Shown piece after piece: positions 1 to 8,478 of a stretch of 64,000 bases of DNA. The DNA comes from Bacillota bacterium (GTDB lineage Bacteria > Bacillota > JADQBR01). The notes under the pieces are model-generated. The model was not told the DNA's origin and ran no database searches. It was given only the letters and a program-made list of their open reading frames with translations. The DNA is taken from contig JADQBR010000015.1 of assembly GCA_016278515.1 (NCBI GenBank), positions 1-64,000 on the forward strand. Direction: 5' to 3'. A program made the position numbers and the translations under genes. Position 1 is the stretch's first letter. Every line of letters starts with the position of its first letter.

Positions 1-249
1 TCAAAACCTTGATTCTACCTAGGCCCGAAGCACTTTTATTTGTAGAAGATACGATATAAGTCCAAAGCAGTTGATTTAGGGTTGGGAACATGCTGGGTAA
101 TGATGTTTAGCCAGGACAAAGTTAAAAAGGCTCTTGAACTCGATGAACGATACCGAATAATTGCCTTAATGCCTGTGGGATATCCTGACCAAGATCCTTC
201 TCCCAGATCCAGATTAGCACTTGAGGATATTATCATTAAAGAGATGTAA
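1..249 (+). pseudogene. Nitroreductase family C-terminal remnant, frameshifted
   Basis: Reading the plus strand to the stop at 247-249 gives a typical nitroreductase C-terminus with LGLGTCWV, a run of charged residues, then ALMPVGYP. A second piece, upstream and in another frame (about 3-56), reads LPRPEALLFVEDT, which in the family lies some ten residues before LGLGTCW. The two pieces are in different frames with a stop between them and too little DNA to hold the missing residues, so the gene has lost a short segment and its frame. The 5' part lies outside the window. FMN nitroreductases reduce nitro groups or quinones with NAD(P)H. Family assignment is fairly sure from the motif pair; the decay is inferred from the frame change and could in part be a sequence error. 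Confidence 0.65.
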
Positions 250-298
250 AGATTGAGGCAGCGCGGTTGACCCCGCGCTCTAGCCACCGCTTCTAGTA

Positions 299-326
299 GC
301 AAGAGCAGCCCAATGGCTGCTCTTGC
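299..326 (+). terminator. Hairpin after nitroreductase remnant
   Basis: A perfect 12-bp stem (299-310 with 315-326) closes a CAAT loop. It sits 50 bases after the stop of the upstream remnant. There is little T-tract on the plus strand, so it may act together with the next hairpin. Confidence 0.5.
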
Positions 327-331
327 ATTAC

Positions 332-376
332 AAAACACCGGCAGCCTTATTTAAATAAAGCTGCCGGTGTTTTCAT
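332..376. terminator. Bidirectional terminator
   Basis: A 13-14-bp stem (332-345 with 360-373) with an AT-rich loop, flanked by A residues on the left and T residues on the right, so it can stop transcription from both sides. It lies just past the stop of the zinc-ribbon gene read from the other strand. Confidence 0.75.
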
Positions 377-398
377 CTTCATATATCCTATACTGAAT

Positions 399-692
399 CT
401 ACTTTTTTTGGAAGCATTGCCTGCAATAAACAGGCTTTTCGCCACTGGGTTTAAAAGGAACTTCAGTACTTTCACCACATTCGGCACAAACCGCAGGATA
501 TAACTTGCGTTCTTGACGAGAATTTTGTCCAAACCCGCCCCCGCGCCTGCTATTTTGCTTTTTTGCTTTTCGGCAGTCGGAACATCTGGATGGTTCATTT
601 GTAAAACCTTTTTCCGCAAAAAATTCTTGTTCTCGATCGGTAAATAAAAATTCTTCACCACAGTCTCTGCATACTAGTGCTTTATCGGCCAT
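399..692 (-). CDS. Zinc-ribbon domain protein
   Basis: This is a 97-residue protein with two zinc-binding modules. The N-terminal one begins VCRDCGEEFLFT, followed by EQEFFAEKGF and RCSDCR, which is the pattern of the probable zinc-ribbon domain family (zf-trcl, PF13451). The C-terminal one has CAECG and a closing CRQCF. Between them is a basic, Arg/Gly/Gln-rich linker. The start is the ATG at 692, preceded by a GGGGG-rich ribosome site. Such proteins are common in Clostridia and their role is not established; nucleic acid or protein binding is a guess. It is monocistronic, ending at the bidirectional terminator at 332-376. Confidence 0.8.
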   Translation of the reverse strand: MADKALVCRDCGEEFLFTDREQEFFAEKGFTNEPSRCSDCRKAKKQNSRRGGGFGQNSRQERKLYPAVCAECGESTEVPFKPSGEKPVYCRQCFQKK

Positions 693-999
693 TTAATCTA
701 ACCCCCTTTACTTAAAATAATACGTGTCCGAAAAAGAAATCTTTCCTGGCACCATCTTTACTAGACTGATACCTGGCCATATCTTAACTGTAAAGGAGTT
801 AGATTTAGGATAGTAACCAAAAGTATTCAGCAAGTACTAACAGTATACCCATTATTTAGTATTATAGCAACAATTATCAATCTTAGACACAACATGAGAA
901 GTCTGCAGCGTGAGCTGATATTATACTATCAGCAATATGAGTTAAGAGAAAGTATTAATATTAAAGCGGTAGAGTCGGTTGATAACCACATCTGCCGCT
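693..999. other. Intergenic stretch
   Basis: AT-rich spacer upstream of the zinc-ribbon gene and downstream of pcrB. Apart from the pcrB terminator at its right edge and a short, unconvincing plus-strand reading frame starting near 893 that runs into the pcrB 3' end, I see nothing in it. Confidence 0.5.
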
Positions 1000-1002
1000 T
1001 TA
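962..1002 (-). terminator. Hairpin at the pcrB stop
   Basis: A 12-bp stem (962-973 with 991-1002, one G-T wobble) overlaps the stop codon of the minus-strand pcrB gene. The T-tract is weak, so termination may be imperfect. Confidence 0.5.
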
Positions 1003-1698
1003 TAATGCAAAATGGTTTATTATCTTTTTTAATTCCATAGGTGCCTCATGGGCCAAATTCCCTATTACTATAGTATCTACTATATCAAGCATTTCCTCTG
1101 CCTGTTCAATAGTTTCAATTCCCCCGCCATATATCAAATGGCTATTCTCTTTAGCCTTAGAGACTGCCTGAACCAGTCTTCTATCACCGTATCTGCCGCT
1201 GTATTCCAAATAAAAAATAGGCATGTTGTATATTTTTTCAGCTAATTCTAAATATGAAACCGCCTCCGCAGCAGTTGGGGAATTTGCCCCCGTGACCTTT
1301 GAAACGGCGGATAGCGGATTACATACTAAATACCCTTCAATAAGTATCCTATCCCAAGGAATATATTTTCCGTATTCTCTTATTGCAGAAAGATGCGCAT
1401 CTCTTAACCAGTAAAGATTATCTGTATTAAGAACAACTGGTAAAAAATAGCCGTCTGCCTCGAGGATAATGGCATCCGGTGAGGATAACTCCTGGAGTAC
1501 TATTCCTTCGTAGCCTAAGCTTCTAATCAATTCAAAAAGCCTATAACTATTTCCTATTGTTACGTTTTGTGTGCCGCCAATTACCAGCATTCTACTAGTT
1601 AAAGATTTAATTAATTCTCTTAGGCCATTGGTCACTGGCCTGTCCGGGTCAAGTTTTATTAGCACTCTTTCTGCTTTCAAGTCTAAAATGTTAAACAT
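1000..1698 (-). CDS. pcrB: PcrB-type prenylglyceryl phosphate synthase
   Basis: The 232-residue protein matches the PcrB/GGGP synthase family, TIM-barrel prenyltransferases that join a long polyprenyl diphosphate to sn-glycerol 1-phosphate; in Bacillus PcrB the donor is heptaprenyl diphosphate. Visible family motifs in order are KLDPDRP near residue 15, a phosphate-loop GGT, EGYLVCNPLSAVSKVTGA, the hallmark FYLEYSGRYGD near residue 165, YGGGI near 190 and IVIGN near 213. Length equals the family norm. The gene ends in its own hairpin and stands alone upstream of no obvious partner. Donor chain length cannot be read from the sequence. Confidence 0.85.
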   Translation of the reverse strand: MFNILDLKAERVLIKLDPDRPVTNGLRELIKSLTSRMLVIGGTQNVTIGNSYRLFELIRSLGYEGIVLQELSSPDAIILEADGYFLPVVLNTDNLYWLRDAHLSAIREYGKYIPWDRILIEGYLVCNPLSAVSKVTGANSPTAAEAVSYLELAEKIYNMPIFYLEYSGRYGDRRLVQAVSKAKENSHLIYGGGIETIEQAEEMLDIVDTIVIGNLAHEAPMELKKIINHFAL

Positions 1699-1770
1699 TG
1701 ATACTTCTCCTTTTATATTTTAAATCGGTTTGATGCCGATGCCAACTATCCTGACTTCTATCTGCCACTG

Positions 1771-2421
1771 CTAATATTTCTTTAACTGGGGCCGATGCTC
1801 AACCGCGTATGCCGCAGCTTCTGCCCGGTTACTCAACCCTAATTTACTCAAAATAGTACTGACATAATTCTTGATAGTTTTGGGACTAAGATACAATTCT
1901 TGGGCAATCTCATTATTGGTTTTCCCCTGAGCTATTAATAACATAATGTGCTTTTCCTTTGGCGCTAAGATGTCCTTTTCCACCCGCTCTTTCGGGTAAC
2001 CCTTGACTAACTCCATAACCCTTCCGGTTATTTCCGGATCCAGCAACGACTGCCCCTGTGCAACTTTCTTAATGGATCCTATTAACTCATCACTGGCTAT
2101 TTGTTTCAATAAATAGCCATTAGCTCCTGCCATAATTGATGACATAATAGCATCATCGTCCGAGTATGAGGTGAGCATCAATACTTTTACTTCGGGGCAA
2201 GCACTTTTTATCTCCCGACAAGCCTCAATTCCGTTACCGGAAGGAAAGCGCACATCCATTAGCACTACATCAGGACAAGTCTCTTTAGCCACCTTCAATC
2301 CTTTATCTGGTGTATCGGCTTGGCCAACCAGTTCAAAACTATGCTCGCCTCGTAGAATATGCCCGAGCCCAACCCGAACCATTTCGTGGTCATCCACAAT
2401 GACTACCTTAATTTTATCCAT
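1771..2421 (-). CDS. NarL/FixJ-family response regulator
   Basis: A DNA-binding response regulator with an N-terminal receiver (VVIVDDHE, phosphoacceptor Asp in VVLMDVRFP near residue 55, later Thr and Lys positions conserved) and a C-terminal LuxR-type helix-turn-helix (LIAQGKTNNEIAQELYLS, then KTIKNYVSTILSKLG). The ATG at 2421 is preferred over the GTG three codons upstream because an AGAGGTG ribosome site lies 6 bases before it and the GTG is part of that site. It overlaps the end of the sensor kinase gene by 8 bases, so the two are translationally coupled. The likely operator is the palindrome at 3951-3968. Confidence 0.9.
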   Translation of the reverse strand: MDKIKVVIVDDHEMVRVGLGHILRGEHSFELVGQADTPDKGLKVAKETCPDVVLMDVRFPSGNGIEACREIKSACPEVKVLMLTSYSDDDAIMSSIMAGANGYLLKQIASDELIGSIKKVAQGQSLLDPEITGRVMELVKGYPKERVEKDILAPKEKHIMLLIAQGKTNNEIAQELYLSPKTIKNYVSTILSKLGLSNRAEAAAYAVEHRPQLKKY

Positions 2422-3856
2422 TTGTATCACCTCTATATGGAATTAACAGATTAATTCTAGTCCCTTGCCCGCACTCAGAAACAATCTCCATTTTTCCGTC
2501 CATAGCATCAATTCGTTCCTTCATATTCTTGAGACCTCGATGATCTCCAGGCGAGCTCTCCGATGGAAATCCAGTTTCTCCTTGGTCAAAACCTCTTCCA
2601 TCATCGTAAATGATTATATCAATGCACTCCTTTTGCAGGGCGACATTTAATTCTATTGTTTTTGCTTGCGCATGGCGCCGAACATTATTAAGAGCTTCTT
2701 TAATAATATGATAAATATGTGCCCGTTGGTCAGGTGTCAACGCTTGTGTCCCCTTTTCCTTATAATTAAAAACAGGAGTAATTTCAGCAGTAACAGCGAA
2801 CTCATTAAGCAGCTCTAATATACTTTGATGCAGCTTTATATCTTGAAATTGCAGCTGCTGCAGGTCCATAATGTAGGACCTAATATCCTTGATTGTTTCA
2901 TCTAGCTTCATAATGGAAAAGTCTAATAATTCATCTGCGGGACGATTAGGAACATCAACATCCTTCATTAAACGGCGGCTCTGCTCTAGTGTTAACCCAA
3001 TTCCATACAAAGACTGAATAGTTCCATCATGCATTTCTCTGGAAATACGGCCTCTTTCCTGTAATGTGGCCTGTTTTCTCTCAGCTTCTTCCACCCTTTT
3101 CTTCTGTTCAACGTCAAAAAGCTCTAAACTTTTGACTATATTAATGCCTATTCCAATCCCTGCTGCAAGGCGAAATATCTGTACCGGAACACCTGTTACG
3201 GCAATAAAGGATTCGTAGTTAAGTATATTTGCAGGAAAGAAATCCAGTCTAGACCCAACCAAACCAGTGAAAAAGCCATATACAGCAATAAACAATGCAC
3301 CCCACCACATATGGTTAATTAGCCGGGGCATATCAAGAAGCTGAAACGCTCTAGTCTGTTTGAAAAACGCATAAGATGCCGTAATTGCAGCCGGAAAACC
3401 CAAAAAATATCTGGCCAACGTATTGGACAAGGCCAACCATGTATCAAAGTCCATTGTTCTTGACTTAAGGGCAGAAATAAGAAACAACCACATTACAAAA
3501 ACAACCAACGGTATCAAAGCCTTCTTATCCTTTTCAGGCAGTACCACTTTCAACCCAAACACAAATAGAAAAATATAAGATATGGAGAGCATCAGGTATG
3601 CGGCCACCCTGAGGAAATCGTAAACTAGAGGCGTCAAGCTGAGTTCATTGAGGGGTAGAAAGGCCGGGGCCCAATCTGCCAACCCATGAAAAATACCAAA
3701 CAATGCAAATAACCTAATGTATTTTGCCAGCTTAAATTGACTGACTTGTACGTTCTTAACCAGAATTGCAAATCCTGTTAAAACATATACCAAACCATAT
3801 GCAAAGAAAATCAATTCTCTATGCTGCTCGTAAATATCTACTAAATTAAACCACAT
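2414..3856 (-). CDS. NarX/LiaS-class membrane sensor histidine kinase
   Basis: A 480-residue kinase of the HisKA_3 class. The first 240 residues hold about seven or eight hydrophobic membrane segments without a sizeable extracellular domain, so it probably senses a membrane or intramembrane signal. A coiled linker leads to the H-box SREMHDGTIQSLYG (His near residue 276) and a HATPase domain with NNVRRHAQA and DDGRGFD, ending in a G-box near GLKNMKERI. Partner is the overlapping NarL-type regulator. It is transcribed away from the hexaheme cytochrome gene, which it may control. The signal is unknown. Confidence 0.88.
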   Translation of the reverse strand: MWFNLVDIYEQHRELIFFAYGLVYVLTGFAILVKNVQVSQFKLAKYIRLFALFGIFHGLADWAPAFLPLNELSLTPLVYDFLRVAAYLMLSISYIFLFVFGLKVVLPEKDKKALIPLVVFVMWLFLISALKSRTMDFDTWLALSNTLARYFLGFPAAITASYAFFKQTRAFQLLDMPRLINHMWWGALFIAVYGFFTGLVGSRLDFFPANILNYESFIAVTGVPVQIFRLAAGIGIGINIVKSLELFDVEQKKRVEEAERKQATLQERGRISREMHDGTIQSLYGIGLTLEQSRRLMKDVDVPNRPADELLDFSIMKLDETIKDIRSYIMDLQQLQFQDIKLHQSILELLNEFAVTAEITPVFNYKEKGTQALTPDQRAHIYHIIKEALNNVRRHAQAKTIELNVALQKECIDIIIYDDGRGFDQGETGFPSESSPGDHRGLKNMKERIDAMDGKMEIVSECGQGTRINLLIPYRGDTNG

Positions 3857-3950
3857 TCCACAAGCCCGCCTTTAATAAGACACTATTTGTGACACTTTTC
3901 AACAAAATTATATCTTTTTCCTTTAATAATAAGATACTAATAAATTCCTT

Positions 3951-3968
3951 CTTACCCATTTGGGTAAG
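3951..3968. promoter_or_regulatory. NarL-type palindrome in divergent promoter region
   Basis: A perfect 18-base palindrome, CTTACCCATTTGGGTAAG, between the sensor kinase gene and the cytochrome gene. Its left half TACCCAT fits the NarL heptamer consensus TACYYMT; the right half reads TACCCAA on the other strand. The heptamers abut rather than being 2 bases apart as in the E. coli 7-2-7 site. The role as an operator is inferred from position. Confidence 0.5.
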
Positions 3969-4144
3969 TTTCAAGTCAAAATATAATGTAATATTACTAA
4001 TGTCCTTTTATTTTCGGGACCTTTGACATGGTCCTTGTGCTCGTTTTCACTTGGGATATAGGATTGAGTTGTGATTTGTCGAATACTGTAGAGTCTCTCA
4101 TAAACTAAACAAAATTTTAGACAAAATCTTAGGAGGTGCTTGAA

Positions 4145-5206
4145 ATGAAAAAGGGGATTTTAATGGGGCTGCTAATGCTATTAGTGCTTGCATTAGCCGT
4201 GGGCTGCGGCCAACCGGCTGAAGAACCGTCAGACAGCAACCAAAAACAGCCAGCTGAACAAACTGAACAGCCAAAAGAAGAAAATAATGAACCGGTTGAA
4301 CTAGTTGCTGAATATGTAGGTTCCGAAACCTGTGCTAGCTGCCACGCCGACATCGCAGGCAGTTGGGCCGAAACTCTGCATACCAAAATGGTTCAAGATG
4401 CCAACGATGAGACTATGATTGGTGATTTTGACAAAGAAGGTAACCCACTTGAAACTACCGGTTTATCCAAGGACGATATTAAGTTTACTATCGGCAGCAA
4501 GTGGAAACAGCGCTATGTTACGGAACAAGATGGTGACTTAAAAATCTTACCCCAGCAGTGGATAGTTAAGACTGAAGAGTGGACCGATTATCATGCTGAC
4601 GAGTGGGAAGAAAGAGTTTATGAAGACAAGTGTATTCGCTGCCATACTACAGGGTATAACCCTGAAACAGAAGAATTTGTAGAAAACGGCGTCGGTTGCG
4701 AAGCATGTCATGGTCCCGCCAGCTTACACGTGGAAAATCCTGCAAAAGTTAAACCTGTAAATGTTGCAGAACTGTCCGCAGAGAGACAAGTTGATGTTTG
4801 TGGTTCATGTCACGTTCGCGGTAAAAACGCTGATGGCAAACGGGACGATGCATTAGGATTTATGCCTGGCGATAACTTAGCTGATCATTATGATTGGTTA
4901 GTACCAAAAGGTGAAGATGAAAAACGCTTTTATGAGAATGGTGACTCCAAGTCTCACCATCAGCAGTTCAATGACTTTATCCAAAGCAAGCACTATGAAG
5001 CAGGTTTAAGCTGTATTACCTGCCATGATCCTCACAGCCAGGGCGCGGCAATTGGACAATTAAGGGATACCCCAGAAAATCTTTGCTTCAGCTGCCATAG
5101 CGAAGGCGATTTAGGCAAGCCATTTGATTTAAGCAAATATATGCCTAAGCGAGCCAAGAGTGCAACTCCTGGCGACATCACTACTCACACTTTTAGAAAA
5201 CCGTAA
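4145..5206 (+). CDS. Hexaheme c-type cytochrome lipoprotein
   Basis: A secreted, lipid-anchored multiheme cytochrome. The start is the ATG at 4145, 8 bases after AGGAGG; a GTG nine bases earlier overlaps that ribosome site. A signal peptide ends in the lipobox LAVGC, followed by a Pro/Glu/Gln-rich spacer. Six CxxCH heme sites are visible: CASCH, CIRCH, CEACH, CGSCH, CITCH and CFSCH, with extra His residues that could be distal ligands. The layout recalls cytochrome c554/NrfA-related decaheme relatives of class III multiheme proteins, but I cannot assign a substrate. It likely carries electrons outside the membrane. The NarXL-like pair upstream is the probable regulator; a terminator follows at once. 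Confidence 0.88.
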   Translation: MKKGILMGLLMLLVLALAVGCGQPAEEPSDSNQKQPAEQTEQPKEENNEPVELVAEYVGSETCASCHADIAGSWAETLHTKMVQDANDETMIGDFDKEGNPLETTGLSKDDIKFTIGSKWKQRYVTEQDGDLKILPQQWIVKTEEWTDYHADEWEERVYEDKCIRCHTTGYNPETEEFVENGVGCEACHGPASLHVENPAKVKPVNVAELSAERQVDVCGSCHVRGKNADGKRDDALGFMPGDNLADHYDWLVPKGEDEKRFYENGDSKSHHQQFNDFIQSKHYEAGLSCITCHDPHSQGAAIGQLRDTPENLCFSCHSEGDLGKPFDLSKYMPKRAKSATPGDITTHTFRKP

Positions 5207-5222
5207 TTGGTATATAGAAAAC

Positions 5223-5254
5223 GGCACGGTCAAATTTTGGACCGTGCCATTTTT
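5223..5254. terminator. Terminator between convergent genes
   Basis: A 9-bp G+C-rich stem (5223-5231 with 5240-5248) is followed by ATTTTTAT on the plus strand and by TTTTC on the minus strand. It serves the cytochrome gene and the convergent kinase gene. Confidence 0.8.
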
Positions 5255-5293
5255 ATATTGGATTATAATATTGACCTACATCTGCTAGCACCA

Positions 5294-6595
5294 CTAATTG
5301 CTGCCGTTATCGGGAAGTATAACTGTGAAACAGGAACCTTTCCCCATTTCACTATTCACCTTAATTTTGCCGTTATGTTCACTAACAATCCAGTTTGCAA
5401 TACTCAAGCCCAATCCCGTACCGCTGCTGGTTTCCCGTGATCTAGCCTTGTCTACTCTATAAAACCGCTCGAAGATATGTTCTTTATCCTGTTCACTGAT
5501 GCCTATTCCTGTGTCGGTTACAGTAATATAGACATTGCCAGAATCAGCTTCCAATTGAAGTGATACTTGGCCCAAAGGAGGCGTATATTTAATCGCATTG
5601 TCAATCAAAATGTATATCAACCGTTTTAATCCAAATTCATCCCCCAACAAACTGACATTGTTTTGCACCTTTTTAATCATTGCAATATTTTTATTTTGAA
5701 ACAATTGTTCAAATTCACCAATCACCTTCTGAATTATTTCTGAGAGGTCCACAAACTTTTTCTCAATTTGAATTTGTTGCGCATCAACTTTAGCAAGGAG
5801 CAGTAAATCATTGGTTAATTGTGACATTAGTTTTGTTTCTGTTTCTATATTTTGCAGCCATTTATAGTTTTCGCCGATTGTTTGTTCCCGGTTTCCTAAT
5901 ACAATTTCCAAACTTGTCTGCATGACGGTTAAAGGAGTTCTTAGTTCATGTGAAGCGTCTGCAATAAAGTCTTTTTGCTGCTGCCATGAAGTCTTAATCG
6001 GAATTAAAGCCTTTCCTGCCAAAACCCAACTGATGGTCACCAAAATAATAATGCTAAAAATGCCCAAACCAACTAATACGGTAATAAGCCCGGATAAAAA
6101 AGCGATTTCCCTATCTATACTGACAAAAACCTGGACTACTCCAGCTTGGCCTTTTGAATTTAAAAATTCGCTAAGCACCCTTACTTTTCCCTCAGGTATC
6201 TCTAAGTTGGTAATCGAAGGAGATTCCCCTCCCACAGCCGCTCTGGCATATTTACGCATTTTTAATAGAATCTCTTTGTCATCTACATTTGTGGCTGTGA
6301 TATTCAATTTATCATCACGCAGGATAACATTAATTTCAAATGGGGTTCTATCTCTATCAATGCCCTTTACTTTAAATAAAGACTTATCCGTTTCTTCATC
6401 CCTTCTGTTAAAACGCTGGGGAGGAAGCTGCTTTAAGTCTTCTACCCAGTAAGCAGTATTTTGTAAAGTTCTATCAACCCTCATAAACAATGATTTAGAC
6501 ATAAATAAATAGATTACTGTTAGGAATAACAGCATAAATAAGATTAAAATCACGCCATTATGCATAGCTAATTTGAAACGTAGCTTCTTAAACAT
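5294..6595 (-). CDS. EnvZ/BaeS-type sensor histidine kinase
   Basis: A 433-residue sensor with a membrane segment at about 12-34, a periplasm-side sensing region of about 130 residues, a second membrane segment near 170-195, then HisKA with ASHELRTPLTV (His near 215) and a HATPase domain showing NAIKYTPP, DTGIGI and GTGLGLSI. It overlaps the end of the response regulator gene by 8 bases. As the last gene of the MFP-ATPase-permease-regulator-kinase operon it probably senses a compound exported by, or damaging in the absence of, that efflux system. Confidence 0.9.
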   Translation of the reverse strand: MFKKLRFKLAMHNGVILILFMLLFLTVIYLFMSKSLFMRVDRTLQNTAYWVEDLKQLPPQRFNRRDEETDKSLFKVKGIDRDRTPFEINVILRDDKLNITATNVDDKEILLKMRKYARAAVGGESPSITNLEIPEGKVRVLSEFLNSKGQAGVVQVFVSIDREIAFLSGLITVLVGLGIFSIIILVTISWVLAGKALIPIKTSWQQQKDFIADASHELRTPLTVMQTSLEIVLGNREQTIGENYKWLQNIETETKLMSQLTNDLLLLAKVDAQQIQIEKKFVDLSEIIQKVIGEFEQLFQNKNIAMIKKVQNNVSLLGDEFGLKRLIYILIDNAIKYTPPLGQVSLQLEADSGNVYITVTDTGIGISEQDKEHIFERFYRVDKARSRETSSGTGLGLSIANWIVSEHNGKIKVNSEMGKGSCFTVILPDNGSN

Positions 6596-7268
6596 TTTGC
6601 CTCTCCCTTAGCATATATCCAATGTTCCTGACGGTTTGTATTTCTAAATCAGCTGTGCCCTGAAGTTTCTTCCTTAAATAGTGTATATATATTTCTACAT
6701 TGGTTTCTAAAATATCCACATCATAGCCCCAAACTTTATTCAAAATCTGCTCCCGAGTAAAAACCTGTCCCGGCCTCTTCATAAACAGTTCCAGCAGTTT
6801 CCCTTCTTTTGCCGATAGATCAAATTGCTTATTTGCCACCTTTAAAACATAACTTTTACTGTCGTATTCAACGTTACCTAAAACCAAATTACCCATATCG
6901 TACCGGCTTCCCGTTCGTCTAGACAGGGAGCGAATCCTGGCAAACAATTCCTGAGTGGCAAAAGGTTTAACCAAATAGTCATCCGCTCCAATATCAAGTC
7001 CTTCCACTCTGTCTTCAAGAGCATCTCTCGCCGTCAATAATAAAACCGGTGTCGTGTTTCCAGTTTTGCGAATGGTTCTTAGAATTTCGAGGCCGCTTAT
7101 TCCGGGTAACATGATATCTAGAATGATTACATCGTATATCTCTCTTTGAGTAAGAATAAGACCAGTATCGCCATCATTGGCAACGTCAACATCCATCTTC
7201 TCTTTTCTTAGCAAGTAACCTAAGGCATCAGTTAGTTTGATCTCGTCTTCAACTAAAAGAATACGCAT
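6588..7268 (-). CDS. OmpR/PhoB-family response regulator
   Basis: A 226-residue regulator: receiver domain (ILLVEDE, acceptor Asp in VIILDIMLPG near residue 51, LLTARD, VKPF) and a winged-helix DNA-binding domain (FDLSAKEGKLLELFM, VWGYDVDILETNVEIYIHYLRKKL). It follows the ABC permease gene by 26 bases and overlaps the kinase gene, so it is in one operon with the efflux genes it likely controls. Confidence 0.92.
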   Translation of the reverse strand: MRILLVEDEIKLTDALGYLLRKEKMDVDVANDGDTGLILTQREIYDVIILDIMLPGISGLEILRTIRKTGNTTPVLLLTARDALEDRVEGLDIGADDYLVKPFATQELFARIRSLSRRTGSRYDMGNLVLGNVEYDSKSYVLKVANKQFDLSAKEGKLLELFMKRPGQVFTREQILNKVWGYDVDILETNVEIYIHYLRKKLQGTADLEIQTVRNIGYMLRERQNV

Positions 7269-7294
7269 ACTTTCACTTTCACCTCTTAATGTTC

Positions 7295-8467
7295 TTATTC
7301 AAAGCGTAAGGCATCGACCGGTTTCAGTTTCGAAGCCTTATTTGCCGGATAAATGCCAAAAAACATGCCTACAACCAACGAGAAGGACAGTGCTAGTAAT
7401 AATACGGAAAAAGTAGTTTTTGTATTCATCCCGACTGCCAAAGTTAATAACTTATTACCACCGATCCCTACCAGGACACCCATAATGCCTCCCATGCCGC
7501 TGATAACCGCCGATTCAATTAAAAACTGTGATAAGATATCCTTCCTCCTAGCACCAATTGCCTTTCGAATACCAATTTCTCTTGTTCTTTCCGTAACAGT
7601 TACCAGCATAATATTCATTATACCAATTCCGCCTACCAACAAGGAAATTGCAGCAATGCCGCCTAACATCAAGGCCATACTCTGGGTTACTTGATTTACT
7701 GTGGACAGCATTTCAGACTGATTAAAAATATTGTATGCATTGTCATCATTTTTAAATTTTTTCAATAGGTACTGTTCAACTTGTACATTGACCGAATTTA
7801 CTAATTCAGGAGACTCGGCCTGGATGTAAACACTACGGATACCCTCTGATTTCAAAAACCTTTGAGCCGTAGTAATAGGCATCAATATTTTTTCGTCGTT
7901 ACTTCCGCCCATTGAACTGCCCTTTTCCTCCAGCACTCCAACAACCGTAAAGTTTAAACCGTCAAGCTGAACTATTTTGCCCATAGGATCTTCTGACCCG
8001 AAGAGCTCTTTTACTACTTCCGAACCGATAACAATTATCTTCTGCCTGTACTCGATATCCAAAGGTAAAACAAACCTGCCACGTTGTACCTTATGGTTTC
8101 GCACGCTCTGATAGTTTTCATCTGCACCTTCCAGTGACACATCCATCGTTTTAGTTTCATACTTTGCGGTAACATTTCCATTGACAATTGGCGCCGCTCC
8201 GTCCACACCATCTTTATTAGCTAACTCCTTAACTTCGTCATAAGTTAGGCTGCTAGCTGCTCCCCTACCTCTGATAGAAACTGTCAGAAGGTTGGTTCCC
8301 ATACTTTCAATATTTTCAGTAACACTTTCAGTTGTTCCTTGCACCACAGATACTAAAATGATTACAGCGGATACACCTATGATGATACCCAGCATAGTAA
8401 GGAACGTCCTCATTTTATTCCCGACAATCCCTTTTAAAGCCAGCTTTATTGCCATTTTAAAGTTCAT
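7295..8467 (-). CDS. MacB/FtsX-type ABC transporter permease
   Basis: The permease subunit of a MacAB-like system. An N-terminal membrane helix (LTMLGIIIGVSAVIILVSVV) precedes a MacB_PCD extracellular domain of about 200 residues, and three helices at the C-terminus include the signature GIGIMNIMLVTVTERTREIG and RRKDILSQFLIES. The start at the ATG 8467 has a GGGGTGA ribosome site; a GTG nine bases upstream is the alternative. It lies 12 bases after the ATPase stop. Expected to work as a mechanotransducing exporter with the adaptor and ATPase encoded upstream, perhaps for a peptide, antibiotic or bacteriocin; substrate unknown. Confidence 0.9.
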   Translation of the reverse strand: MNFKMAIKLALKGIVGNKMRTFLTMLGIIIGVSAVIILVSVVQGTTESVTENIESMGTNLLTVSIRGRGAASSLTYDEVKELANKDGVDGAAPIVNGNVTAKYETKTMDVSLEGADENYQSVRNHKVQRGRFVLPLDIEYRQKIIVIGSEVVKELFGSEDPMGKIVQLDGLNFTVVGVLEEKGSSMGGSNDEKILMPITTAQRFLKSEGIRSVYIQAESPELVNSVNVQVEQYLLKKFKNDDNAYNIFNQSEMLSTVNQVTQSMALMLGGIAAISLLVGGIGIMNIMLVTVTERTREIGIRKAIGARRKDILSQFLIESAVISGMGGIMGVLVGIGGNKLLTLAVGMNTKTTFSVLLLALSFSLVVGMFFGIYPANKASKLKPVDALRFE

Positions 8468-8478
8468 TACCGTCACCC

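Noticed and set aside
893-1047. A 51-codon plus-strand frame reminiscent of Spo0E
   Set aside because: It runs into the pcrB 3' end, lacks a ribosome site and the Spo0E signature is not present.
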